DNA from: UBA7239 sp964509075
GTDB taxonomy: Bacteria; Pseudomonadota; Gammaproteobacteria; Pseudomonadales; UBA7239
Assembly: GCA_964509075.1 (NCBI GenBank)
Contig: CAZDWC010000004.1
Location: 1 to 64,000 of the forward strand
Direction: 5' to 3'
DNA length: 64,000 nt
Within the stretch, counting starts at the first letter, position 1. Each line of letters starts with the position of its first letter. The notes beneath the pieces were generated by a model. That model was not told where the DNA came from. It saw only the letters and a list, made by a program, of their open reading frames with translations, and made no database searches. Below, one piece after another: positions 43,845 through 52,676 of the stretch. A program made the translations under genes and the position numbers.

Positions 43845-46133
43845 TCAATCGCTGTCTGTCTTGCTGTGCAGCAGGCGCGGATTCACGCCCAGCGCCGTCA
43901 AGGATTCCCGCACATGGTTGTTTATCGCCCGGGTGTTTTCCATGGCCATGACTTCAGCAAGCAATTTATTCGCATCTGGCATCTTCAGCTGACGAATCAC
44001 CGATTTCACCTTGGGAAGGTTATTGGCGTTCATCGACAGCATGTCGTAGCCCATCGCCATCAGCAGCACGGCGGCACTCGGGTCGCCCGCCATCTCGCCA
44101 CACACACTCACCGTTTTACCTTCTGCATGTACGTCTTCGACGATGCGCGACAGCGCACGCAACACAGCGGGATGAAAACTGTGATACAGGCCGGCAACGC
44201 GCGGATTATTGCGATCCACCGCCAGCAAGTATTGCGTGAGATCGTTGGTGCCCACGGACAGAAAATCCACGCGTCTCGCCAGCTCGCGCGCTTGATAAAC
44301 CGCTGCCGGCACTTCAATCATCGCACCCATTTGCGGCAGCTGGATGTTGTAGCCCTCTTCCAGCAATTCACGCCAGGCGCGCTGCACCAGCTTCAGCGCC
44401 TGTTCCAGTTCCTGCACACTGGAAATCATCGGCAGCATGATGCGCAGATTGTTGAGATCCTCACTCGCTTTCAACATGGCGCGCACTTGCACCAGAAAAA
44501 TTTCCGGATGATCCAGTGATACGCGGATGCCGCGCCAGCCAAGAAACGGATTGTCTTCGGTGATCGGAAAATACGGCAGTGACTTGTCGCCACCGATATC
44601 GAGCGTGCGCATGGTGACCGGATTGGGCGCGAAAGCCGTCAACTGTTCACGATAGGCATTGCGCTGCTCTTCTTCGCTGGGGAAACGATCCTTGAGCAAA
44701 AAGGAAATTTCCGTGCGATACAGGCCCACGCCTTCGGCACCGCGATCCAGCGAGCGCACCACATCGGTCATCAAACCGGTGTTGACCCACAGCGGCAGGC
44801 GTTGGCCGTCCAGCGTTTCACAGGGCAGCGGCGTCAGTGCGTGGTATTCACGCGAAAACTGCTGCTCCTCGCGCCATATTTCTTCGAACTGGTGGCGCAA
44901 TTCGCCGGAGGGATTGGTGTAGACACGGCCGCGGTAGGCATCGAGCACTATCTCGCGGCGGTCGAGTTGCTGGTAGGGCAGATCCACCACGCCCATCACG
45001 GTGGGAATACCCATCGCACGCGCCAGTATCGCCACATGCGAAGATCCGGACCCACGCACGGAAATCAGGCCGACCAGCCGATCCTCCGGCACTTCGCCGA
45101 GCATGGAGGCTGTCAGTTCTTCGCCGACCAGAATGGTGCGCGGCGGATAATCGGTGCGCTTCTCGCGCTTGTGCTGCTGATCCAGCGCTGCCAGCACGCG
45201 CAAGCCGAGATCGCGCACATCGGTGGCGCGCTCGCGCAGGTAGCTGTCGTCCATCGCCTCGAAGGTGCGCACGTGTTCGAGAATGACTTGTGCCAATGCC
45301 GAGCGCGCCTGCAGCGATTCACTGACTATGCGGTTGACGATCTCGCCACCCAGTGCGTTGTCGGTGAGCATGCCGAGATAGACATCAAACAGTGCGCGCT
45401 CCTCTTCGCGCAGGCGGTGCTGCAACTGTTCGGACAATTCCTGCAATTCACGTCGCACCCGACACAGTGCTGCGTTGAAGTAGCCCAATTCGGCCTCGAC
45501 GTCATCGCTGGTGGCAATCTGTACGCCGAGAAGATCTGCCGTCGGGTAGATGACGGCGACTTCGCCAATCGCCACACCCTGTGCGCCGCAGACGCCCTGA
45601 AACGTCGCCTCCGGCGGCCGGTAACCGTGCAGGGCGACCTGGTTCAGCGAACCCGTGGCCTCGGCGTGGGCAATGACTGCCGCCAACTGCGCCGACAGCG
45701 TTACCAGAAACGCTTCTTCCGGCTCACCGAACTTGCGCTGTTCGACCTGCTGCACAACCAGCACGCCCAGCACTTTTCCCAGATGCAGGATGGGGCAACC
45801 GAGAAAAGAGCGGAAGCGCTCTTCGCCGGTTTCAGGGAAATAGCGGTATTGCGGGTGAGATTCGGCATCCTCGAGGTTGATCGGCTCCTCGCGTTTTGCC
45901 ACCAGACCGACCAGACCTTCCTCCAGACCCAGACTGACGCGACCAACCGATTCGCGATTCAAGCCCTCGGTGGCCATGAGGATGTAGCGCTGGCTGGCGG
46001 TGTCCAGCAGGTAGATGGAACACACTTCCGTGGCCATTTCCGCACGCACGCGCTGCACGATCAGCCACAGGGCCTGTTCGAGATTGGCCGCGGCATTGAC
46101 CTCCTGTACTACCTTGCGCAACGCGCTGAGCAT
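43845..46133 (-). CDS. ptsP: Nitrogen-PTS enzyme I with GAF domain (EI-Ntr)
   Basis: Autophosphorylates with PEP and passes phosphate to NPr and EIIA-Ntr, linking nitrogen and carbon status to regulation. 762 residues. The GAF domain is at ~15-160 (TEVCSIYLLDTASQRYILMATEG). The PEP-utiliser N-domain follows, with the phospho-His in GSGSSHVAILARAMGIPTVMG read across ~360 (key: SSHVAI). The C-terminal barrel has RTEISFLLKDRFPSEEEQ and the catalytic Cys in VSVCGEMAGDP. It is ten bases downstream of rppH, as in other gammaproteobacteria. Confidence 0.97.
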   Translation of the reverse strand: MLSALRKVVQEVNAAANLEQALWLIVQRVRAEMATEVCSIYLLDTASQRYILMATEGLNRESVGRVSLGLEEGLVGLVAKREEPINLEDAESHPQYRYFPETGEERFRSFLGCPILHLGKVLGVLVVQQVEQRKFGEPEEAFLVTLSAQLAAVIAHAEATGSLNQVALHGYRPPEATFQGVCGAQGVAIGEVAVIYPTADLLGVQIATSDDVEAELGYFNAALCRVRRELQELSEQLQHRLREEERALFDVYLGMLTDNALGGEIVNRIVSESLQARSALAQVILEHVRTFEAMDDSYLRERATDVRDLGLRVLAALDQQHKREKRTDYPPRTILVGEELTASMLGEVPEDRLVGLISVRGSGSSHVAILARAMGIPTVMGVVDLPYQQLDRREIVLDAYRGRVYTNPSGELRHQFEEIWREEQQFSREYHALTPLPCETLDGQRLPLWVNTGLMTDVVRSLDRGAEGVGLYRTEISFLLKDRFPSEEEQRNAYREQLTAFAPNPVTMRTLDIGGDKSLPYFPITEDNPFLGWRGIRVSLDHPEIFLVQVRAMLKASEDLNNLRIMLPMISSVQELEQALKLVQRAWRELLEEGYNIQLPQMGAMIEVPAAVYQARELARRVDFLSVGTNDLTQYLLAVDRNNPRVAGLYHSFHPAVLRALSRIVEDVHAEGKTVSVCGEMAGDPSAAVLLMAMGYDMLSMNANNLPKVKSVIRQLKMPDANKLLAEVMAMENTRAINNHVRESLTALGVNPRLLHSKTDSD

Positions 46134-46142
46134 CGGGCTCTC

Positions 46143-46649
46143 CTAAACAGGGCTGTGCGATCTGGCGGTAAGAGCCAGATGGCAGGGAGCAAGTTCCTTG
46201 AGCGCACTGCGATATACCTCACGCTTGAACGGCACCACTCGCGTCAGAGGATACCAGTAACTGACCCAGCGCCAATGATCAAATTCCGGGGGTTCTGTGC
46301 CGTTATCGAATTGAATGCTGTCCTCGGCACCCAGCATCTGCAGCATGAACCACTTCTGCTTCTGACCGATGCACAGCGGGCTCTGGTTCTTGCGCACCAG
46401 GCGCGGCGGCAGGCGATAGCGCAGCCAGCCGCGGGTACAGCCCAGGATGCGCACGTCCGCGGGCGTCAGGCCCACCTCTTCGTGCAACTCGCGAAACAAG
46501 GCTGCTTCCGGGTCTTCCTGATGCTGGATACCGCCCTGTGGAAACTGCCAGGCATCAAGTCCGCCCACGCGGCGCGCCCACAGCAACTCACCCTGAGCAT
46601 TTGCCAGCATGATGCCTACATTGGGGCGAAAACCTTCGGCGTCTACCAC
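46143..46649 (-). CDS. rppH: RNA pyrophosphohydrolase
   Basis: Removes pyrophosphate from 5'-triphosphate mRNA and so opens it to RNase E. 168 residues. It begins VDAEGFRPNVGIMLANAQGE, with the Nudix motif around FRELHEEVGL (~52-61), then GWLRYRLPPRLVRK and the LTRVVPFKREVY C-terminus. The start is GTG at 46649, in the position expected for the family. First gene of rppH-ptsP; its upstream region is shared with the divergent CrcZ-like RNA. Confidence 0.96.
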   Translation of the reverse strand: MVDAEGFRPNVGIMLANAQGELLWARRVGGLDAWQFPQGGIQHQEDPEAALFRELHEEVGLTPADVRILGCTRGWLRYRLPPRLVRKNQSPLCIGQKQKWFMLQMLGAEDSIQFDNGTEPPEFDHWRWVSYWYPLTRVVPFKREVYRSALKELAPCHLALTARSHSPV

Positions 46650-46716
46650 GAATCAGCTCTCCATTACGTCGTCATTGTTCCATAGTTCACCGCGTGGGCA
46701 AAGTGGCTCATCCTTC

Positions 46717-46775
46717 TGTTACCTGAGACATCCTCGCATGCCTTTCGGTAACACAAGGCGAGTAGTTTGGTAACA
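46717..46775 (+). promoter_or_regulatory. Candidate enhancer sites for the CrcZ-like RNA
   Basis: TGTTAC (46717-46722), GGTAACA (46747-46753) and GGTAACA (46769-46775). The last two are exactly 22 bases apart (two helical turns), and all lie 75-135 bases before the -24/-12 element. That is the usual place for a sigma-54 activator. The half-sites look like the GTAACA elements described for CbrB in Pseudomonas; this is from memory and needs checking. The rest of the 46650-46850 gap holds nothing else I recognise. Confidence 0.5.
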
Positions 46776-46850
46776 ACTCGACGTCCCGCACGTGATGCAG
46801 TTGGCATAACTACGCGCTTAACGGTTTGATTTCACAAGCCAAACGCCAAC

Positions 46851-46865
46851 TGGCACACGCTTTGC
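46851..46865 (+). promoter_or_regulatory. Sigma-54 promoter of the CrcZ-like RNA
   Basis: TGGCACACGCTTTGC: GG at -24 and GC at -12 with the correct 10-bp spacing, close to the TGGCAC-N5-TTGC consensus. Predicted start near 46877. Confidence 0.85.
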
Positions 46866-46876
46866 GTTATTACTCG

Positions 46877-47113
46877 TGCACAACAAGAACAACAGACGAA
46901 CAATAACAACCGCCTTGAGTAGAGTGACAGCAAGAAAGTGAGTGAGAAAACACGCAACAACAGCAATAAATGCGTCAGCCCCACAAAAACAAACGGGCAA
47001 TAAAACCAAGGTCTAACAAAGTGGAAGATCAGGAAGGGACAGCGGCATAGTGCAAACACTGTGTGCGGCTGTTAAGCAAAAGGCCAGAACGGGCGACCGT
47101 TCTGGCCTTTCTG
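46877..47113 (+). ncRNA. CrcZ/CrcY-like small RNA
   Basis: A ~235-nt non-coding stretch between a sigma-54 promoter and a strong terminator. It carries several A-rich CA motifs of the type bound by Hfq with Crc: ACAACAAGAACAACA (46880-46894), GAACAATAACAAC (46898-46910), GCAACAACAGCAATAAA (46954-46970), ACAAAAACAAA (46983-46993) and GCAATAAAACC (46997-47007). This layout is that of CrcZ, CrcY and CrcX in Pseudomonas, which sequester Hfq/Crc and lift catabolite repression under CbrAB control. No reading frame of note is seen. In Pseudomonas crcZ lies beside cbrB; here it lies between rppH and a GST gene, and no cbrAB is in the window. Confidence 0.75.
47079..47112 (+). terminator. Terminator of the CrcZ-like RNA (also usable by the convergent GST gene)
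   Basis: AAAGGCCAGAACGG - GCGA - CCGTTCTGGCCTTT: a 14-bp perfect stem with a tetraloop, flanked by A and T runs on both sides, so it can work in both directions. Confidence 0.93.
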
Positions 47114-47128
47114 CGTAAAGGGTATACG

Positions 47129-47773
47129 CTAGCGAACCAGACCCTGCACAAAGGCGCGCTCTTCCGGCAACACGGCAGCAAAACTCGGGCGAGCCAATAC
47201 CCGCTCCAGCCAGGCATGCAGCTTCGGCCAGCGTTTGCGCTCCAGATGCTCACCGCCATGCTCCATATTGATGATCATGCAGGCAATGGCCACATCTGCC
47301 AGCGACAGGCGCTCCCCGGCAAAGAACGCCGACTCGCCCAGCTCGCGCTCCAGATACTCGAAATGCTCGATGGATGCCTGCAGCGCCTCGGCGACCTTTT
47401 CCTCACGGCAATGTCGCCCGAACAGCAGGTTGACCACACGCTCGTGAAAAATTGCCTCCAATGCGCCTCGTAGTTCGTAGTCGGCGTATTTCTCGAACCA
47501 CTCGCAGCGCGCTGCCAGCCAGGGGTCAGCTGGAACCAGCGGCGGTTCGGGAAAACAACGTTCCAGATAATGCGTGATGACACCGGAGTCCGGCAGGAAG
47601 TGACCATTGTGTTCCAGCACCGGGATGCGCTTTAGCGGATTCAGTTCACGAAACTCATCCGGCAAGGGAAAGCTGGTGGCAACCAACTCGTAAGGCAGAT
47701 GCTTTTCCAGCAGGGCAACGCGCACCTTGCGCACGAAAGGCGACAACGCTACACCGTGTATCCTGATACTCAT
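47129..47773 (-). CDS. Glutathione S-transferase family protein
   Basis: 214 residues. The thioredoxin-like N-domain (IHGVALSPFVRKVRVALLEKHLPYELV region; catalytic Ser/Pro at SPFVRK, ~10-15) has the GSH-binding LEHNGHFLPDSGVITHYLE. The helical C-domain shows LSLADVAIACMII. It probably conjugates or reduces electrophiles; the substrate is unknown. The ATG at 47773 has AGAGGAT upstream; reading further up adds 39 non-conserved residues and is rejected. It is divergent from lptM and shares the bidirectional terminator with the small RNA. Confidence 0.9.
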   Translation of the reverse strand: MSIRIHGVALSPFVRKVRVALLEKHLPYELVATSFPLPDEFRELNPLKRIPVLEHNGHFLPDSGVITHYLERCFPEPPLVPADPWLAARCEWFEKYADYELRGALEAIFHERVVNLLFGRHCREEKVAEALQASIEHFEYLERELGESAFFAGERLSLADVAIACMIINMEHGGEHLERKRWPKLHAWLERVLARPSFAAVLPEERAFVQGLVR

Positions 47774-47888
47774 TGCGACATCCTCTGCCCGACAGCCATC
47801 GTTGACGACAGCCAACATTATAGATGGTGGTGGGCGACTGGGCAGCGCTTTATACTGCCGACTTTCTTCTCGCTGAAAGATATATACC

Positions 47889-48023
47889 ATGCACCGTTTG
47901 CTGACCTGCTCCCTGTTCGCCCTGCTACTGACTGCCTGCGGTCAGACCGGCCCGCTGTATCTGCCCCAGGATGCGCCAGCACCCAAACCAGCTGTCCAGA
48001 AGCCGGCCACCGAGGTTCGCTGA
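47889..48023 (+). CDS. lptM: LptM (YifL-type) small lipoprotein of the LptDE translocon
   Basis: 44 residues, MHRLLTCSLFALLLTACG then QTGPLYLPQD and a Pro/Ala/Lys-rich tail. The lipobox LLTAC and the family signature C-G-Q-x-G-P-L-Y-L-P are complete. LptM helps LptD mature with correct disulfides during LPS transport to the outer membrane. As in E. coli and Pseudomonas it sits directly before lysA, whose ATG starts 1 base after its stop. A TATACT -10-like box is at 47851-47856. Confidence 0.92.
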   Translation: MHRLLTCSLFALLLTACGQTGPLYLPQDAPAPKPAVQKPATEVR

Positions 48024-48024
48024 G

Positions 48025-49287
48025 ATGAGCATGCAGTTGCAGGTGTTCACGCACCATCAGGGTGAACTGTGCGCCGAAGGCGTGAAGCTGACGGACATCG
48101 CCACGCGACACGGCACGCCAACCTACGTCTACAGTCGCGCGGCCATCACCGCCAGTTACCACGCCTACACCGAGGCACTGACAGGTTGCGACCACCGCGT
48201 GTGCTTTGCGGTCAAGGCCAATTCCAATCTCGCCGTGCTCAATGTGCTGGCGCGACTGGGCGCCGGTTTTGACATCGTTTCCGTCGGCGAGCTGGAGCGC
48301 GTGCTCGCTGCAGGCGGCAATCCTGATGGCATCGTGTTTTCCGGCGTCGGCAAACGCGAGGATGAAATTGCGCGCGCGCTGGATGTCGGCATCCACTGCT
48401 TCAATGTGGAATCGCGTGCAGAGTTGCATCGCATCCAGGCTGTCGCCGCACGCATGGATCGCAAGGCGCCGGTTTCACTGCGCGTGAATCCGGATGTGGA
48501 TGCCAACACGCATCCGTACATTTCCACCGGGCTGAGAGAAAACAAATTCGGCATCGACATGATCGAAGCGCTCGATGTATACCGCGAGGCCAGCAAGCTG
48601 TCGCACATCAGCCTCAAGGGTATCGACTGTCACATCGGCTCACAACTCACCGAACTGACGCCATTTCTCGACGCACTGGAGCGCGTACTCGCTCTCATCG
48701 ACAAACTCGCGGCAGAAAACATTACGCTGGAACATCTCGATATTGGCGGCGGACTGGGTGTTGTTTACCGTCCCGGCGAACACGCACCGACACCTGGCGA
48801 TTACATGAAAACCCTGCGTGCACATCTCGGCGAACGCAAGCTGAAAATTCTTGTCGAGCCCGGCCGCTCCATTGTCGCCAATGCCGGCGTGTTGCTGACG
48901 CGTGTCGATCTGCTGAAATCCACACCGTCGCACCACTTTGCCGTGGTGGATGCAGCAATGAATGACCTGATTCGCCCGGCGTTATACCAGGCCTGGCAAC
49001 ACATCGAACCGGTGCAACCGCACGCCGGCAAACCGCATGTATTCGATATTGTCGGACCGATCTGTGAAACCGGTGATTTTCTCGGCAAAGCGCGCGAGTT
49101 GACACTGGACGCGAATGATCTACTCGCCATTCACGGCAGCGGCGCCTACGGCTTTGTGATGAGTTCCAACTACAACAGCCGCCCGCGCGCCGCTGAAGTC
49201 ATGGTGGATGGCACACAGGTTTTCACCGTGCGTGCGCGCGAAACGCTCGAAGACTTGTGGCGAGGAGAATCACTGCTGCCGCTGTAG
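48025..49287 (+). CDS. lysA: Diaminopimelate decarboxylase
   Basis: PLP enzyme that makes lysine from meso-diaminopimelate. 420 residues. The PLP Lys is in FAVKANSNLAVL (~57), then GAGFDIVSVGELERVLAAG, FSGVGKREDEIARAL, HIGSQLTEL, LDIGGGLGV, EPGRSIVANAG and the substrate loop CETGDFLGK. I take ATG 48025 (MSMQLQVF); the frame extends 18 codons upstream inside lptM and is not used. dapF, the common next gene, is replaced by a convergent EVE gene 7 bases away. Confidence 0.97.
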   Translation: MSMQLQVFTHHQGELCAEGVKLTDIATRHGTPTYVYSRAAITASYHAYTEALTGCDHRVCFAVKANSNLAVLNVLARLGAGFDIVSVGELERVLAAGGNPDGIVFSGVGKREDEIARALDVGIHCFNVESRAELHRIQAVAARMDRKAPVSLRVNPDVDANTHPYISTGLRENKFGIDMIEALDVYREASKLSHISLKGIDCHIGSQLTELTPFLDALERVLALIDKLAAENITLEHLDIGGGLGVVYRPGEHAPTPGDYMKTLRAHLGERKLKILVEPGRSIVANAGVLLTRVDLLKSTPSHHFAVVDAAMNDLIRPALYQAWQHIEPVQPHAGKPHVFDIVGPICETGDFLGKARELTLDANDLLAIHGSGAYGFVMSSNYNSRPRAAEVMVDGTQVFTVRARETLEDLWRGESLLPL

Positions 49288-49294
49288 CAGATCG

Positions 49295-49756
49295 TCAATT
49301 CGCCAGCGCGAGAATGTGCTGCCACTGTGCGACCGTCACGGGCGTGATCGATAGGCGGCTACCGCGCGCAATCACTGCCATGCCTTCCAGCTGCGGCTGT
49401 TGCTTCAATGTCTGCAGCGAAACCGTCTTCGCGAACTGGCGCTCGAATTTCACATCGACACGAAACCAGCGCGGATTCTCCGCCGTCGCTTTCGGATCAA
49501 AGTATTTGCTCTCGGGATCCTGTGCCGTGACATCGGGATAGCCGGCCTTGGCGATTTGCACAATGCCGACGATACCCGGCTCCGCACAATTGGAGTGGTA
49601 GAAAAACGCCTTGTCACCCACCTGCATCTCGTCACGCATCATGTTGCGTGCCTGATAGTTGCGCACACCATCCCATGGCTCGGTCTGTTTCGGACGCTTC
49701 TGCAAATCCTCGATGCCGAAAGTATCCGGCTCGGATTTCATCAACCAGTATTTCAC
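49295..49756 (-). CDS. EVE (PUA-like) domain protein
   Basis: 153 residues, a single EVE domain as in human THYN1: KYWLMKSEPDTFGIEDL, PWDGVRNYQARNMMRDEM, GDKAFFYHSN and PRWFRVDVKFER. EVE domains have a pocket for modified bases in DNA or RNA; some take part in restriction or RNA modification reading, but this stand-alone type has no settled role. It lies 3 bases after phoU on the same strand, probably co-transcribed. Confidence 0.92.
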   Translation of the reverse strand: MKYWLMKSEPDTFGIEDLQKRPKQTEPWDGVRNYQARNMMRDEMQVGDKAFFYHSNCAEPGIVGIVQIAKAGYPDVTAQDPESKYFDPKATAENPRWFRVDVKFERQFAKTVSLQTLKQQPQLEGMAVIARGSRLSITPVTVAQWQHILALAN

Positions 49757-49759
49757 ATT

Positions 49760-50473
49760 TTATTCCTGAACCAGCTTTTCCATCTCCGGCAGGCTGAGAT
49801 GACGTGCATCCTTGCCTTTCACCAGATAAATGACCTGCTCGGCAATATTGCGGGCGTGATCGCCAATACGTTCCAGTGAGCGCAGCGCCCACAGCACATT
49901 CAGCACGCGCGAAATAGTGCGGGGATCTTCCATCATGAAAGTGATCAGCTCACGCATTGCTGAACCGTATTCCTGATCCACTTCCTTGTCTTCCCGCGCC
50001 ACCATCAGCGCCAGATCAGCATCGTAACGCGCAAACGACGTCAGCGAATCGCGCACCATGTTGCGCACATGGCTGCCGATATGACGAATCTCGACGTAAC
50101 CACGCGGCGAATCACCCTGCTCGGAAAGAATAATGGCCATCTTGGCAATTTTTGCCGATTCGTCGCCAATGCGCTCCAGATCGCGCACGATTTTTGCCAC
50201 CGCCAACACCATGCGCAAATCGCTGGCTGCAGGCTGACGACGTGCGAGAATGCGCGTGCATTCCTCGTCGATGCTGATCTCGAAATTATTGCTCTGCACT
50301 TCTGCCGTCAAAACTTGCTGTGCCAAATCACTGTCGGCCGTTTCCAGACTCTGGATGCAGTCGAGCAGCTGTTGTTCAACCACGCCACCCATTTGTAGCA
50401 AATGCGCTTTCAGCGCCTCCAGATCCGAATTGAACTGGCGGGAGATGTGCTGATCGAAATTCAAGGTGTCCAT
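49760..50473 (-). CDS. phoU: Phosphate transport regulator
   Basis: Links the Pst transporter to PhoR and keeps the Pho regulon off when phosphate is plentiful. 237 residues with two PhoU helical bundles (SRQFNSDLEALKAHLLQMGG ... ; key repeats ERIGDESAKIAKMA at ~105 and ERIGDHARNIAEQV at ~205). It is last in the pstSCAB-phoU operon, 12 bases after pstB. phoBR do not follow. Confidence 0.97.
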   Translation of the reverse strand: MDTLNFDQHISRQFNSDLEALKAHLLQMGGVVEQQLLDCIQSLETADSDLAQQVLTAEVQSNNFEISIDEECTRILARRQPAASDLRMVLAVAKIVRDLERIGDESAKIAKMAIILSEQGDSPRGYVEIRHIGSHVRNMVRDSLTSFARYDADLALMVAREDKEVDQEYGSAMRELITFMMEDPRTISRVLNVLWALRSLERIGDHARNIAEQVIYLVKGKDARHLSLPEMEKLVQE

Positions 50474-50485
50474 GGCGATCTCCTG

Positions 50486-51361
50486 TCAGCCGAAACGGCC
50501 AGTAATGTAGGCTTCTGTCAATTTATGCTGGGGATTGGTGAATACACGTTCGGTGTCATTCACTTCAATCAGACGTCCGAGGTGAAAATAAGCCGTGCGC
50601 TGCGACACGCGCGCCGCCTGTTGCATTGAGTGCGTAACGATGGCAATCGTGTAATTTTCGGAAAGCTCGGCAATCAGCTCCTCAATTTTTGCCGTAGCGA
50701 TCGGATCCAGTGCTGAACAAGGCTCGTCCATCAGAATGACTTCCGGATTCACTGCAATAGTGCGCGCAATGCACAAACGCTGCTGCTGACCGCCAGAGAG
50801 GCCAGTGCCCGGTTGGTCGAGGCGGTCTTTCACCTCTTCCCACAAACCGGCACGACGCAAACTGGTTTCGACAATTTCATCGAACTCGATGCGGCGGTGT
50901 GCCAGTCCGTGAATGCGCGGCCCGTAAGCCACGTTGTCGTAAATGGATTTGGGGAACGGATTGGGCTTCTGGAATACCATGCCCACGCGCGCGCGCAACG
51001 GCACCACGTCCATCTTGCCATAAATATTTTCCTGCTCGAGGCAGATGTTTCCCGTTACACGGCAACCGACAATCGTGTCATTCATGCGGTTCAGACAGCG
51101 CAGCAACGTGGATTTGCCGCAACCGGAAGGTCCGATCATCGCCAGCACTTCATTCTTGGCAATATCCAGTTCAACGTTATAAATCGCCTGTTTCTCGCCG
51201 TAAAAAACATTGACATCGCGCAAGGTGATGTTGGGATCATCCGTCAACGGTTTGCCGACGGCCTTTTCCGGGTAATCGCTGTTTTTCATCATCGCTGTGC
51301 TGCTCGGTTTTGATTGGGCACCCAGTGCCGTTTCGGACAGGTATTCTGCTGCAGTATTCAT
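50486..51361 (-). CDS. pstB: Phosphate ABC transporter ATP-binding protein
   Basis: ATPase of the high-affinity phosphate importer. 291 residues. It has a ~40-residue N-terminal extension before LRDVNVFYGEKQAIYNV, then Walker A GPSGCGKSTLLRCLNRMND (~78-85), signature LSGGQQQRLCIARTIAV and Walker B VILMDEPCSALDPIA, and ends LTEAYITGRFG. The pstA stop lies one base upstream. Confidence 0.98.
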   Translation of the reverse strand: MNTAAEYLSETALGAQSKPSSTAMMKNSDYPEKAVGKPLTDDPNITLRDVNVFYGEKQAIYNVELDIAKNEVLAMIGPSGCGKSTLLRCLNRMNDTIVGCRVTGNICLEQENIYGKMDVVPLRARVGMVFQKPNPFPKSIYDNVAYGPRIHGLAHRRIEFDEIVETSLRRAGLWEEVKDRLDQPGTGLSGGQQQRLCIARTIAVNPEVILMDEPCSALDPIATAKIEELIAELSENYTIAIVTHSMQQAARVSQRTAYFHLGRLIEVNDTERVFTNPQHKLTEAYITGRFG

Positions 51362-51362
51362 A

Positions 51363-52670
51363 TTACCACCTCCGTTCCAGACGGTTGCGCAGCCAGACAG
51401 CTGCTGCGTTCATGACGACCAGAAATGCCAGGAGCACCATGATTGCCGCAGAAGTACGCTCGACAAATGCACGTTCGGAAGAATCAGCCCACAAATAAAT
51501 CTGCACCGGCAATGCGGTGGCAGCATCGGTAAAGCCCTGTGGCACATCGACGATAAATGCAACCATGCCGATCATCAGCAGCGGTGCCGACTCGCCCAGC
51601 GCGCGCGCCATGCCAATAATGGCGCCGGTAAGCATGCCCGGCATCGCCAATGGTATGACGTGATGCGTGACCGTTTGCATGTGCGAGGCACCAATACCCA
51701 GAGCCGCTTCGCGAATGGAAGGCGGCACGGATTTTATGGCAGCTCGACTGGAGATGATGATTGTCGGCAGCGTCATGAATGTGAGTACCAGACCACCAAC
51801 CAGCGGCACTGAACGCGGCATACCGAAAAGGCCAATGAAGACCGCCAAACCGAGCAAACCGAAAATAATGGACGGCACCGCAGCCAAGTTATTGATATTG
51901 ACCTCGATGAAGTCCGTGAAACGATTCTTCGGCGCAAACTCTTCCAGATATACAGCAGCCGCAACCCCGATGGGAAACGACAACAACAATGTCACCAGCA
52001 AGGTCAGCGCCGAACCTGCCAGTGCACTGCGGATACCTGCCTGTTCAGGTTCACGCGAATCGCCATTCTGGAAAAAAATATTGTTGAAACGCAATTGTAC
52101 ACGACCGTCTTTGATCCATGTGTTCAACCAGGCAATCTGTTTCTCATTCATGCGCTGCTCGCCCACAATGGCCTCACCATATTCGTGTTTGAAATAGGTA
52201 TCAGCTTCATCATCCAGCATGATCCATACAGGCTGCTTCTGACCAAGCAGTTGCGGCTGCTCTCGCAGCAGTTGTCGCACCTGTTCCCCAGCACCAGAGC
52301 TCACCAGTTCATACAAGGCCTTCTTGTCGGCACGCGCGGTGACATCCGGAAACTGCTCCAGCAATGCCGCCTTGATCACGGCATCGACATTGGCGTGCGC
52401 CAATTCATCCGCACTGGCGGAAGCAATGCCGAGTTTTTCCGCATCCAGTGTCACATCTACATGCAACCAGGATTGTCGAAACGCGCTCACGCCCTTGCTG
52501 CCAATATCGGCAAACAATACCACCACGCAGGCAATACCAAAGATAACGGACAGCAAACCGAGAGCGCGAAAAGTTTTTTCCTTGCGATAACGGCGCTTCA
52601 GGCTTTTATACACCTGTTCGCGGGTTGTGGCATGGTAGTCGGCCACAGACGTCTTCATGGAATCATTCAT
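51363..52670 (-). CDS. pstA: Phosphate ABC transporter permease (long PstA with DUF3333)
   Basis: Membrane permease of the Pst importer. 435 residues, longer than the ~300 of E. coli. After TM1 (~38-57) comes a ~150-residue periplasmic DUF3333 region. The permease core follows, with AVYLEEFAPKNRFTDFIEVN, LAAVPSIIFGLLGLAVF and the EAALGIGASHMQTVTHHVIPLA coupling loop. The long form is common in Pseudomonas relatives. It is 6 bases after pstC. Confidence 0.96.
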   Translation of the reverse strand: MNDSMKTSVADYHATTREQVYKSLKRRYRKEKTFRALGLLSVIFGIACVVVLFADIGSKGVSAFRQSWLHVDVTLDAEKLGIASASADELAHANVDAVIKAALLEQFPDVTARADKKALYELVSSGAGEQVRQLLREQPQLLGQKQPVWIMLDDEADTYFKHEYGEAIVGEQRMNEKQIAWLNTWIKDGRVQLRFNNIFFQNGDSREPEQAGIRSALAGSALTLLVTLLLSFPIGVAAAVYLEEFAPKNRFTDFIEVNINNLAAVPSIIFGLLGLAVFIGLFGMPRSVPLVGGLVLTFMTLPTIIISSRAAIKSVPPSIREAALGIGASHMQTVTHHVIPLAMPGMLTGAIIGMARALGESAPLLMIGMVAFIVDVPQGFTDAATALPVQIYLWADSSERAFVERTSAAIMVLLAFLVVMNAAAVWLRNRLERRW

Positions 52671-52676
52671 CAGCGA

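Noticed and set aside
44802..46685. 627-codon open frame opposite ptsP and rppH
   Set aside because: Covers two real genes on the other strand and shows no recognisable protein.
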